A stretch of DNA of 64,000 nt from Halostella litorea (GTDB lineage Archaea; Halobacteriota; Halobacteria; Halobacteriales; Natronoarchaeaceae): contig NZ_SJER01000007.1 of the NCBI RefSeq assembly GCF_004785955.1, forward strand, positions 40,034-104,033. Reading direction: 5' to 3'. Shown here piece after piece: positions 1-8,103 of this stretch; within the stretch, counting starts at the first letter, position 1; the number at the start of each line of letters is the position of its first letter. The notes beneath the pieces are model-generated. The model was not told where the DNA came from. It was given only the letters and a program-made list of their open reading frames with translations, and made no database searches. The position numbers were made by a program, and so were the translations under genes.

Positions 1-99
1 CTTTCAGAACCACCTCCATCAGACAAACGCGAACGGAGCCTTCTCACACCGATGGTTTACCGAGAAGAAGACCGATTCACAGAAGGGGCAATGGGTTAG
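1..99 (+). CDS. Possible 3' end of an unidentified gene
   Basis: Frame 1 is open from the window edge to a TAG at 97-99, giving about 32 residues ending REEDRFTEGAMG. It overlaps the stop codon of the convergent TRAM gene by a few bases, an arrangement common for convergent haloarchaeal genes. The fragment is too short to assign a family, and an open frame this short in GC-rich DNA can arise by chance. Confidence 0.3.
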   Translation, partial: LSEPPPSDKRERSLLTPMVYREEDRFTEGAMG

Positions 100-530
100 A
101 GTGCTCGCGGATCGCTATCGGCGATGCTCGCAAACGCGACGTTCTCCTGAACTTGTTCGATTTCGACTGTTGGCTCGTCGCCGGGTTGAGCGCCGGGAAC
201 GATCACGACGTACCCCCGTTCGACTTTCGCAATACCGTCTCCCTGATCGCCGACAGTTTCGATTGTTACGTCGCGCACTTCGCCCTCATCCACGGGCGGT
301 TCCGAGGAGGATTGGTTCATAATCTCCCGGGAAGGAGGCTGTTGTGACTCCGGTTCCATCGACGACGCTGTCGAGACTTGGGACTCTAGAATGGCCACTC
401 GATACGTTTCGTTTGCTGACAAAGCCTCATGATCGACTTCACTCGAGGGGACTTCTACTACGTACCTTCCATCCTCTTCTTCGATCGGAGCACTAAACAG
501 GGAACAAAGGGAGCTGGGGATCTCGACCAT
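96..530 (-). CDS. TRAM domain protein
   Basis: A 144-residue protein. The C-terminal half, about residues 85-140, reads as a TRAM domain: a small beta-barrel with GDQGDGIAKVERGYVVIVPG followed by EPTVEIEQV and FASI. TRAM domains bind RNA and occur in archaea either alone or fused to RNA-modification enzymes. The N-terminal 80 residues carry a short beta-strand segment and a Ser/Pro/Gln-rich linker that I do not recognise. The target RNA is unknown. Start is the ATG at 528-530. It lies 76 bp downstream of, and in the same direction as, the defence-like operon, and could be co-transcribed or independent. Confidence 0.75.
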   Translation of the reverse strand: MVEIPSSLCSLFSAPIEEEDGRYVVEVPSSEVDHEALSANETYRVAILESQVSTASSMEPESQQPPSREIMNQSSSEPPVDEGEVRDVTIETVGDQGDGIAKVERGYVVIVPGAQPGDEPTVEIEQVQENVAFASIADSDPRAL

Positions 531-606
531 TTCTAGTTAGATGAGCTCCCACGGTAATAATTAGCTTCTGTGATGACCACCGCCTCCTAGTCGAGATTGG
601 GAGACA

Positions 607-1068
607 TTAGGGAAGTAAATCGGTGAGAGCGGTCTCCTCGACCTGCTCACCATCAGTAATGTGGATAATCACTTCGTCTTCAGACGAATAATCTTTGAGA
701 ACCTGAAGACAGCGTCCACAAGGGGATGACATCTCTTCATCCGCGACTGCCACACCTACAATTGGTTGCTTAGTGCTGTCAAACCCTTTCCAGACTGCAA
801 GTTCGAGAGGATGTACATCATGAGACATCCCTTTCGTTAATCGAGTTCCAGCCCAGACAGAGCCATCCTCAGTTCGGACTGCTACCCCAACATCTGATTC
901 ATCTTTGGCCTCAAACGCTTTTTCCCGCAGAGACTCCCAGCGTGTTTCTTCATCTTGATCATCCCCACTTGAAGGAATACCGAGCTGATCAGGGGTTAGT
1001 CGTCGTATTTTAGTCGGTGTACGGTGGGTGTTTCTGATTCCCAGCTGTGTTTGGGTGTGCTCAGTCAT
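607..1068 (-). CDS. Cytidine deaminase-like protein, unusual zinc site
   Basis: A 153-residue protein using the ATG at 1066-1068; the frame continues upstream to a TTG. The C-terminal 90 residues match the cytidine deaminase fold: a GVAVRTEDGSVWAGTRL strand region, then the helix HPLELAVWKG near residue 85, then PCGRC near residue 115 supplying two zinc-binding cysteines. In canonical enzymes the first motif is C/H-A-E; here the histidine and glutamate are separated by two residues (H-P-L-E), so the third zinc ligand is displaced. It may be a diverged free-nucleotide deaminase or a nucleic acid deaminase. It is the last gene of a seven-gene overlapping operon and overlaps the preceding gene by 8 bp, which suggests a role in that system. 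Confidence 0.65.
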   Translation of the reverse strand: MTEHTQTQLGIRNTHRTPTKIRRLTPDQLGIPSSGDDQDEETRWESLREKAFEAKDESDVGVAVRTEDGSVWAGTRLTKGMSHDVHPLELAVWKGFDSTKQPIVGVAVADEEMSSPCGRCLQVLKDYSSEDEVIIHITDGEQVEETALTDLLP

Positions 1069-1669
1069 AGGTGACAAATGACTCCTCCGTTATTTCTGAA
1101 TCACTAGTTCTGTACAAGTGGGAGAAAGCTTCTCCGCCAAATTCGTAGCCAAATTCTTCAATGAATGTCTCAACAAGAGTATAAGCAGAAGGATCGTCCA
1201 CCTCAAATCCATAGTCGCGGAACAGATACGCAGACAAAGATTCTGCGGGGATTTGGTTGTCATCACAAAGATGGTGTCGGGCAAGCTGCCAATGACGATC
1301 TTCAATTCCCCATTTCGAATTATGTCCTCCTTCCTCAACTTCGGCGATTTGCATAAGTGGGGCAGTTGATCGAAGGGAGGAAGGAGCATATGTACCGGCG
1401 ACGTTCTTATTATACCAGAGAGAACTCAGCGACGGGTTTGTTGATTGATTAAAGGGGACAAAATAGGGCTTGTCTGAATCATCCTCCCCGACACGGAGGT
1501 AATCGTCGAAAAATTCGTTATAGGGAAAGGAGAGTCCAGTGTTCCGATTATCGAGCCCAGATTGTTGCTGGAGACAAAGATATCCAGGAAACATCCGGTG
1601 GATAGGGGCATCGATTAACCGGTGGAGACAATCTCGTACGACTTCAGGTTTCAGGACGTATCTCGTCAT
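1061..1669 (-). CDS. Hypothetical protein in defence-like operon
   Basis: A 202-residue acidic protein of unrecognised family. It has no clear transmembrane segment, cysteine cluster or nucleotide-binding loop. The N-terminal part, VVRDCLHRLIDAPIHRMFPG, is helical and the C-terminal half is Asp/Glu-rich. Its start overlaps the stop of the methyltransferase gene by 4 bp (ATGA), and its end overlaps the deaminase-like gene by 8 bp, so it is almost certainly translated with them. A restriction or specificity function is possible from context only; I see no PD-(D/E)XK or HNH motif. Confidence 0.7.
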   Translation of the reverse strand: MTRYVLKPEVVRDCLHRLIDAPIHRMFPGYLCLQQQSGLDNRNTGLSFPYNEFFDDYLRVGEDDSDKPYFVPFNQSTNPSLSSLWYNKNVAGTYAPSSLRSTAPLMQIAEVEEGGHNSKWGIEDRHWQLARHHLCDDNQIPAESLSAYLFRDYGFEVDDPSAYTLVETFIEEFGYEFGGEAFSHLYRTSDSEITEESFVTYD

Positions 1670-3030
1670 TTGTATGTGGACAGTGCTTGGTCCTGTTGGA
1701 AGTTGGAAGTATCTAAGTCTGTCCCAAACCCATTATATCCAAGACTGTTCGCAACTTGGATGGTGGTTCCAGAGCCAGCAAACGGGTCAAAGACAGTTCC
1801 CCTAGTCCAATCAGGATCCTCACACTCACAGCTCGTCCACCCGACAGTAGTCCACTCAGGGAAAGTGAATTCACGGAAATAACCACCTAGAATTTCTTTT
1901 GCCTTCTTAGCACGACGCTGAACATCTTCATCGTTTGCTCCTGCACCAACTTGGAATTCCTCTGCTTTCCCCACGTCAGAAATCCCGACGGCCTGAATGG
2001 CTCGAATATGGTCCTCTGTCAATTCGTCGTGGTTATGGTAAATTTCCAATGCCCGCTCTGCCTGCGGACGATCCGTATTGAGCTCTGTTAATCCTCGCTT
2101 CGTATCCCGACGTCGAGGCTCATTACACTCGGAACAGATTGAAGGGGGACATGCAAGCGTGATTGCCCTCCGCACTAGGTCGCGTGGGAAAGGAGCAAGG
2201 TGATCTCCAGTATTCCGATCATGAGAGATGCGCCATACGTCTCCCGGGTTCGATCCATTTCCGTATAACTCTGAGTAGCCGTGCAAGTCGTAGAAATAAT
2301 TATCTTTGTCTTGAACTAGATGGAATATTGGCTCATGCCGTGGAACAAGCCGGTCTTGGGCTGAAGACGGGATTCCATTATCCTTAGCCCACTGAATTTC
2401 GTTCCGGATAGTCCATCCCGCCTCTTGAGCAGCTCTTGCAAACCGACCAGGGATTCCCTGAAGGCTTTTATTATGGTATGTGTCCCCGATGTTAAGGAAC
2501 ACAGACCCAGTAGGCCGAAGAAACACTTTCCAGTGCTCTAGTGCATCGATCAGGTTCTCGATATAGGTATCCGGATCAGGCTCCTGTCCCAGCTGGTCTT
2601 CGGTCCCATAGTCCCTCTTTTGCCAATAAGGGGGAGAAGTGACGATGAGATCTACTGAATTCTTACTGAGATCGATCGCATTCTCTTGGTTTTCACTGCC
2701 ACCGTCTTTGGGATGGATTTTCGCTGCGTCGGCCTCAACGACATTCCACCAAGGCTCAGTATCAGCGGGGAATTCGCCTTGTCCTTCTTTCAGTTTCTCC
2801 AAGTCAGGAGCAGGGTGATCAAAGTACTCCTCTAGGTCACCGACTAGATTGACCGCAGCTTTCGGGTTGTCAAGGAGGTAATCATATAGGTCATCAATAT
2901 TACGAGCCTCCCCGACTTCGTCCACGAAGTCCGTAAGAGAGGTAGAATTGTTTTGATGACTGATGTGCTGAGCTATAATTTCTATGACACCTCGAACTTC
3001 CTCATCAACCTCAGATAGATTCTCATCCAT
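1666..3030 (-). CDS. DNA methyltransferase, probable N4-cytosine (TSPPYW type)
   Basis: A 454-residue class beta DNA methyltransferase. The catalytic motif TSPPYW lies near residue 130 and the SAM-binding motif DPFAGSGTT near residue 412; this order defines the beta class. TSPPYW, rather than D/N-PPY, is typical of N4-cytosine enzymes. Between them is an insert with CSEC and CEC that may bind zinc. The N-terminal 90 residues are an acidic helical domain not needed for the fold. It sits in the operon with a DndD-like ATPase and a PLD helicase, which suggests that it marks host DNA for self-recognition. A 96 bp gap precedes it and contains AT-rich GAATATTATT, so an internal promoter is possible. 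Confidence 0.9.
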   Translation of the reverse strand: MDENLSEVDEEVRGVIEIIAQHISHQNNSTSLTDFVDEVGEARNIDDLYDYLLDNPKAAVNLVGDLEEYFDHPAPDLEKLKEGQGEFPADTEPWWNVVEADAAKIHPKDGGSENQENAIDLSKNSVDLIVTSPPYWQKRDYGTEDQLGQEPDPDTYIENLIDALEHWKVFLRPTGSVFLNIGDTYHNKSLQGIPGRFARAAQEAGWTIRNEIQWAKDNGIPSSAQDRLVPRHEPIFHLVQDKDNYFYDLHGYSELYGNGSNPGDVWRISHDRNTGDHLAPFPRDLVRRAITLACPPSICSECNEPRRRDTKRGLTELNTDRPQAERALEIYHNHDELTEDHIRAIQAVGISDVGKAEEFQVGAGANDEDVQRRAKKAKEILGGYFREFTFPEWTTVGWTSCECEDPDWTRGTVFDPFAGSGTTIQVANSLGYNGFGTDLDTSNFQQDQALSTYK

Positions 3031-3126
3031 GAATCAGATCCCTCCGACAGAGTGGGGGTTGCATCGTTGTTACGCTTGTTTCTCGGGGTACTACTAGTGG
3101 ACTTCGCAATAATATTCGACGACGAC

Positions 3127-3585
3127 TCACGGTTCATCGTCCTCCTCTGGCTGATACTGTTCCTTGACCTCGAGAGCCAGTTCCCGCCGTGGTTCGTCAT
3201 CTGCCGGGCCAAATACTCGACCGTGTAGCAATTCGATTCCCGCATTAGCGTACTCTTCTGCAATCTCATAGACCATCCGCTGGTCACGAAGAACGCGAAC
3301 ATCTCTCTCTTCACTCACTGCCACAGCCTCGATAACAGCCTGCTGGCGTTCCGAGAGACTCGCACGCCCGAAAAACGCGCCTTTTTCATTCTTTATCGTT
3401 TCAGGCATTGTGTTCTCTCTCCCATATCCAAGGGCGAACATGAACAGGTCGTGATTCTCAGCCTGATAGAAGGGAGAATCTTCAGATTCCTGCAACGCCT
3501 CAAACATTTCTCGCCGTTCGCTATCTATATGGACGTCACGCCGGGGTTCACGTTCCTCGTAGCTGTCTTCGGTATCTTGACTCAT
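3127..3585 (-). CDS. Protein resembling DNA phosphorothioation-associated protein 4
   Basis: A 152-residue acidic protein. The segment from DVHIDSERREMFEAL through FYQAENHDLFMFALGYG, followed by the segment around YEIAEEYANAGIELL, matches my recollection of the Dnd-associated protein 4 family, small helical proteins encoded next to dnd phosphorothioation genes. This call is from memory of family patterns, not a search. No catalytic motif is visible. It overlaps the ATPase stop by 4 bp (ATGA) and precedes the methyltransferase by 96 bp. No DndC, DndB or DndE-like gene is present in the window, so phosphorothioation itself is not supported. Confidence 0.6.
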   Translation of the reverse strand: MSQDTEDSYEEREPRRDVHIDSERREMFEALQESEDSPFYQAENHDLFMFALGYGRENTMPETIKNEKGAFFGRASLSERQQAVIEAVAVSEERDVRVLRDQRMVYEIAEEYANAGIELLHGRVFGPADDEPRRELALEVKEQYQPEEDDEP

Positions 3586-5582
3586 CGGTCGGTCACCTGT
3601 GTTACACCGTTTTGGAATTCAAGATGGTACTCATTCGCAACCTCGTTGGAAATGTACGCCCTGACGTCTTCACTATACTCGACGTCAGTCATGAGGAACG
3701 TGACCTGGGTATCATTCAGGTAGTCAGGTACGTTCTGCGCGATAAGCTGTTTCGGCTCGCTAGATATCCGTCCCAAGGGTGTATCGATGACAACAGGGGC
3801 GGAGAATCCGCTGATTTTGGAAAGTGCAGCCATGAACGAGAGAGCAAGCACTTGTCGTTCGCCAGCAGATAGTGAACCTAGATTCTTTCGACCGTCCGGA
3901 CCGTAGAGACGGACCTCATACTCTTCAGTGAGGACGACCTCATAATCTTCATCTTTCCAAATTAGATCGTTATAGTACCGTTCGAGCCGTTGTTCAGTTT
4001 CCGTTCGAACCTGCTCCAGAATCTCTCCTTTAATCTCAGTGAGTTTGCCAGTGGCACTGTCGATGAACTCACTCTGTCTCACAAGGAGGTCATGTTCGTC
4101 CTGCTCGCGCATTGCCTGTTTCCACTCCTCCCGACGCTCATCAACGACATCTTCCTGTTGTTCAATTTTCCCGTTCAGTTCCCCAACTTCACGTTCCATC
4201 TTACTGATTCTACCTTGGATATCCCGACGGCGTTGCTCTAGTTCCTGAGCGCGTTCATTATCGATGATATCTTCATCTTCAAGCTGAGCAGAGATGTTTG
4301 CCAGTTCTGTCTCGTTCTCGTCGATAGCTGTCCGTGTATCCTCTAGCTCGCGGAGGTCAGCCAGGAGATCTTCAATAAGCGATTCGCCATCACGGAGTGC
4401 TCGCTCCATCCGGAGCCGCCCCTCAATTGCATCTTGACTTTCACTAGTTTGCTCTTCCAACAGGTCCTCAATGTGTTCTCGTGAAGAGTCACATTCGGCC
4501 AAGTCAGTCCCACAAACACACGTATCCCGAGAAAGAATCCCTCGAAGTAATTCCTCTGTTAGCCCAGGGACACCATTTTGTGACGATTCGTACTCTTCCA
4601 ATTCAGAAACAGCATATCGGAGGGCATCAGCGTTGTATGCAATCCCGCCCGCTCGGGCGAGTGATGCCCCTACAGCCTCTTTCGCCTCTACAAGCTCCTC
4701 TTCCTGTTCATCCAGGCGTTCTTCCAGATAGACACGCCGCTGCTGCATCTCCCGAACGTCATCGTCTGCACTACCCGCAAGCTCATCATAGATGTCATCT
4801 ATTTTGCCCTCAGCGGTGTCAATCTCGTCCTCTAAGTCATCCCGCTTTTGTTTCAGGCGTTCCAGCTCTTGTGAGGCTTCTTCCTTCCGTTCCTGGAGTT
4901 CTTGTATATCACCGCCGAGCTCGGAGGATTCACTCTCAAAGTCCCGCTGTACCTTCCCTAAATGACTAACAGCACTATTCAGAAGTTCAATATGAGATAC
5001 ATCGAGCACAGCTGCCCGTACATGGTCGGTGTATCCAGTTTGGAAGAACTCATCCAGCTGTTCACCATCGAACAGGAAATATTCATGGACGTGAGTTGGG
5101 AGAATCTCGCGAAGAATATTTTCAGGGTTCGGGTTCGGTCGCCAGTCATTCCCCCCAAACCGCTGGCGTAACCGAAGGTCACCTATAGAGCTGTTAAATT
5201 GTCGTTCCTCGCGGTCTCCTTCTGCAGCATCTTCTTGACGAGCTGTCGAGAAAGTTCGTCGGAAGGCGTACTCGGGTTCGCCTTTACCCAGCTTGATCTC
5301 GATGTGCCCTTGAATCGATTCACCAGGTTCCAATTCCTTCAGCCGCTTCTTGTTAACAAGCGGGTCCGACTCGAGGCCCTCGTCATCGTTCGAATCAGTA
5401 TGGGTTTCTTCCCCGTAGAAACACAGCGTAATCGCGTTCAGAATGTTTGACTTGCCAGATCCATTCTGCCCCTCAATCACGTTGATGTGCTTCTCTGACG
5501 TGGTCTCTAAGGGGATCGTTTGATTTCCTTCATATTGCCGGTAATCCTCTATTTCGAGTTCGAATATCTGAACGTTATTCAT
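3582..5582 (-). CDS. DndD-like SMC/Rad50-type ATPase
   Basis: A 666-residue ATPase starting at ATG 5580-5582; the frame extends 11 codons upstream, but this ATG overlaps the preceding stop by 8 bp, as expected for coupled genes. The N-terminal GQNGSGKSN near residue 36 is Walker A. A long Glu/Arg/Leu heptad coiled coil follows, with a hinge CVCGTDLAEC near residue 352 resembling a zinc hook. A second coil then leads to the ABC signature SLSAGERQ near residue 569 and Walker B VVIDTPLGRI near residue 597. Length and order match the DndD family, which acts in DNA phosphorothioation systems, and more distantly Rad50/SbcC. Here it probably couples ATP hydrolysis to DNA sensing by the adjacent helicase and methyltransferase. 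Confidence 0.85.
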   Translation of the reverse strand: MNNVQIFELEIEDYRQYEGNQTIPLETTSEKHINVIEGQNGSGKSNILNAITLCFYGEETHTDSNDDEGLESDPLVNKKRLKELEPGESIQGHIEIKLGKGEPEYAFRRTFSTARQEDAAEGDREERQFNSSIGDLRLRQRFGGNDWRPNPNPENILREILPTHVHEYFLFDGEQLDEFFQTGYTDHVRAAVLDVSHIELLNSAVSHLGKVQRDFESESSELGGDIQELQERKEEASQELERLKQKRDDLEDEIDTAEGKIDDIYDELAGSADDDVREMQQRRVYLEERLDEQEEELVEAKEAVGASLARAGGIAYNADALRYAVSELEEYESSQNGVPGLTEELLRGILSRDTCVCGTDLAECDSSREHIEDLLEEQTSESQDAIEGRLRMERALRDGESLIEDLLADLRELEDTRTAIDENETELANISAQLEDEDIIDNERAQELEQRRRDIQGRISKMEREVGELNGKIEQQEDVVDERREEWKQAMREQDEHDLLVRQSEFIDSATGKLTEIKGEILEQVRTETEQRLERYYNDLIWKDEDYEVVLTEEYEVRLYGPDGRKNLGSLSAGERQVLALSFMAALSKISGFSAPVVIDTPLGRISSEPKQLIAQNVPDYLNDTQVTFLMTDVEYSEDVRAYISNEVANEYHLEFQNGVTQVTDR

Positions 5583-5790
5583 TGTCGAATTCCTGCAGTG
5601 ATTCGTTCCCGACAAAGTTGTCCACGAGCTCTTTATACTGCTCAGCGTACTCGGCTCGCGGCTCTTTCAGAATGTCCCGTTCATGCTCCAAAACCCCGCG
5701 TAAGAAGGCCCGAAGATCGTCATCCTCAACCTCGTCAACACGGTCAAGGATTAACGAATGTACCTCGGAGTCATTCATGCGATACTGCAA
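5575..5790 (-). CDS. Small acidic protein between helicase and ATPase genes
   Basis: A 71-residue acidic, helical protein of unknown family (LRAFLRGVLEHERDIL, YAEQYKELVDNFV). It starts 32 bp after the helicase stop and its stop overlaps the ATPase start by 8 bp, so it is part of the operon. Its size and position suggest an adaptor or regulator of the helicase or ATPase, but nothing in the sequence proves this. Confidence 0.65.
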   Translation of the reverse strand: MQYRMNDSEVHSLILDRVDEVEDDDLRAFLRGVLEHERDILKEPRAEYAEQYKELVDNFVGNESLQEFDNE

Positions 5791-5822
5791 CCATATCTAC
5801 AAACGCATATCAATGTATCTTC

Positions 5823-7844
5823 TCAGATACCATATGCGATACGAACGTCTTCGATCTTGTTGCGGGCTTCATATTCATTTTCGGCTGTTTCAGCGAATTC
5901 CTCGAAGCGACGTAGTTCCTTCTCGAGAATGTATTGTTCAGACATCGCAATATCATCATCTGGTTCAAGAGTTGGAACAACGAGTAAGTCATAGATATCC
6001 GCACGATCCTTACCGGGGGCTTGACGAAGAACCCTACCTCGGCGCTGGATAAATTGCATCGGGTTCCCGGTATTAGCCATCAGGATTGCTGTCCTAGTAG
6101 CGGGAACGTCAACACCTTCGTCTAGACACCGCATTGCCACAAGGGCCTCGTATTCACCCTCCCCAAACCGGGTGAGTAACTCCTCGCGCAAGTCATCACC
6201 CTCCTCATGAGTAAACCGATGATGCATAACCCCAAATTCATTCAGAATCGACCCGACTGTGTCTATCTGTTCTGAGTTAGTATAGACTAGAAGGTGCTTG
6301 ATATCATCTAAACCTCGAAGGATATCCCGGAGGACATCGTACTTGTTGATCGCTTCTTTAACGATTTCTGCGCGTTGTGATTGGAGAATATTTGTTGTCT
6401 CTTCATCCGCATCTTCAGAGTATCTTGATGCGACTACAGACTGAGTCATTTGACGATAGTTCTCCAACTCGTCTTCATCCATTTCTACAATAATGGGATG
6501 ATACCGATATGGGGTCAGATACTGCGGAATGGCGTCTTCTAACGGGTATTCGTATATGACCCCGTCAAAATAGTCAAGCAGGTGGTTAGAACCTTCTTCA
6601 TCATAATAGCGCTCCGGAGTCGCTGATAGCCCTATCCTCGCATCATAGGAATCAAGAAGGCCTTTTCGCCTACCCTCGGAACCCAGGCCGTGTACTTCGT
6701 CCCCGATGAGGATTGTATCCCGAGAAAGCTGACTCACTTTCTCTCGAAAGTGCTCTCCGGAGAATGTTTGATGAGTTGTAATCAGGCATTCGTAATTCTT
6801 GATTCCGAGTTCTAAATTTGAAACCGCCCGGGAGAGATCGTTTTTCCAGTCCGGATTAGCTGAGTGATAGACAAATTTTGGTTGGTCAAGCCCGAACGTT
6901 TCCATCTCCTGGGCCCACTGCCGAGCGAGGTGTTTCTGAGGGACAGCAATTACACAAAGAAGTGGATCATCTACGGTATCTGTGTATTCATCAAGTGCCG
7001 CTAGAGCTGTGAACGTCTTGCCTGTTCCAGTTGCCATCTGGAATAGGCCCCTGTTGTCATTCTCGAACCAGGAATCAACAGCGTCCCGTTGATAATCTCG
7101 GAGAACAATTTCAGATTCGGTGGTAGCAACTGATTCTGGTGGTTCATAAGGTCGATTGTTATTATCCCGGAGTTCAGCGATTCCCTCCTTAACCCCCTCT
7201 GGGATTGTATGGACCCCGACATTCTCATCTCGGCCTTCCCAAAGGTTCTCAAACCGCTTTTCTTGCATATTCACCCCCTCATTATCGCGGTCGCTTATCC
7301 AATCACAGTCGATAGTATATGCTTCGTAATTCCGGAGAGCCTGTTCGCTATCGTTCTGGGAGCCATGGAAAGCAACACGATTCCCATTCCAGTCATAGAA
7401 TACCCCAAATTTATCGTGGAAGTCCCCCGACAGCTTCTTCGAAGGAACAGCTAGCTTGATTTCGAGTAGACCATCGGCGATCATCCACGCGATCGCATTG
7501 CGAGTTTCATACTCCAGATCATACCGCAGATCAGAAATCGTGCTATCTAGCGATTCTCGGAGGACCTCATCCGTTTTAGCACGGTTCCCCTTCTTAAGAG
7601 CCTCCCAGTCATCTTCTTCCAAAATAGGACTCATTATCCACTGCGCTGTACCGCCATTTTCAGCAAGTTCCGCTATTCCTCGTGCTGCAGACCGGACCCA
7701 ATTTGTAGTGAAGTATCCGACACCGCGTCGATAGACCTTAGCTCGTGAGAGAAGGGGGATATAGAAATCCTGCATTAGGTCATCAGAAGAGGTATCGATG
7801 ACCCTAGGGAGTTCCAAATCTGTGAAATCGCTCTCGGGCTCCAT
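5823..7844 (-). CDS. PLD-domain DEAD/DEAH (SF2) helicase
   Basis: A 673-residue protein starting at ATG 7842-7844. The longer frame to 7934 would place 30 non-conserved residues before MEPESDF, and a TATA box lies between the two starts. An N-terminal phospholipase D-like domain carries GDFHDKFGVFYD near residue 143 (HxK) and FHGSQN. The SF2 helicase follows with ATGTGKT near residue 270, the DEVH box near residue 380, GLSATP, and motif VI QRRGRVLR near residue 598. PLD-helicase proteins of this kind are frequent in antiviral systems, where the PLD module can act as a nuclease. It is the promoter-proximal gene of the seven-gene operon running down to 607. Confidence 0.85.
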   Translation of the reverse strand: MEPESDFTDLELPRVIDTSSDDLMQDFYIPLLSRAKVYRRGVGYFTTNWVRSAARGIAELAENGGTAQWIMSPILEEDDWEALKKGNRAKTDEVLRESLDSTISDLRYDLEYETRNAIAWMIADGLLEIKLAVPSKKLSGDFHDKFGVFYDWNGNRVAFHGSQNDSEQALRNYEAYTIDCDWISDRDNEGVNMQEKRFENLWEGRDENVGVHTIPEGVKEGIAELRDNNNRPYEPPESVATTESEIVLRDYQRDAVDSWFENDNRGLFQMATGTGKTFTALAALDEYTDTVDDPLLCVIAVPQKHLARQWAQEMETFGLDQPKFVYHSANPDWKNDLSRAVSNLELGIKNYECLITTHQTFSGEHFREKVSQLSRDTILIGDEVHGLGSEGRRKGLLDSYDARIGLSATPERYYDEEGSNHLLDYFDGVIYEYPLEDAIPQYLTPYRYHPIIVEMDEDELENYRQMTQSVVASRYSEDADEETTNILQSQRAEIVKEAINKYDVLRDILRGLDDIKHLLVYTNSEQIDTVGSILNEFGVMHHRFTHEEGDDLREELLTRFGEGEYEALVAMRCLDEGVDVPATRTAILMANTGNPMQFIQRRGRVLRQAPGKDRADIYDLLVVPTLEPDDDIAMSEQYILEKELRRFEEFAETAENEYEARNKIEDVRIAYGI

Positions 7845-7877
7845 CTTAAAACAGATAATGTGGCAGAGGTTCAAAAG

Positions 7878-7888
7878 CGTATATACCG
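7878..7888 (-). promoter_or_regulatory. TATA box of the defence-like operon
   Basis: The minus strand reads CGGTATATACG here, about 36 bp before the helicase ATG at 7844. A start of transcription about 25 bp downstream would give a leader of roughly 10-15 nt. This supports the shorter helicase start. Confidence 0.5.
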
Positions 7889-8065
7889 TCTTTCCCGGAT
7901 TCGGACTTGAATTATGAACACCAAGATCGACCACCTTTGAGAATGAATGGCGTTTCCGGAAATGAGGAGTTAGCTAAAGAAACAGCACGGAACCACCCGA
8001 CATGAGCCAATTTATACAGTTCTCAGAGATGTCCGAAACACTTCCCGGAAACGACCCAGTTATTC

Positions 8066-8074
8066 TTTTTATAG
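8066..8074 (+). promoter_or_regulatory. TATA box of the first orc1/cdc6 gene
   Basis: TTTTTATAG is centred about 34 bp before the ATG at 8104, so the mRNA would be leaderless or nearly so. The intergenic region also has two related direct repeats (GTTTCCGGAAATGAG at 7952 and CTTCCCGGAAACGAC at 8041) that could be initiator binding sites. Confidence 0.5.
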
Positions 8075-8103
8075 CTGGTTGTGAATCACTCCAGTAGAAC
8101 CAA

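Noticed and set aside
607..7844. Complete Dnd phosphorothioation system
   Set aside because: No DndA, DndB, DndC or DndE homologue is visible. Only DndD-like and Dnd-associated 4-like proteins are present.
7952..8055. Two GGAAA-containing repeats upstream of the first orc1/cdc6 gene as a second origin
   Set aside because: They lack the C-tract and only two weak copies exist; noted as possible binding sites but not called as an origin.
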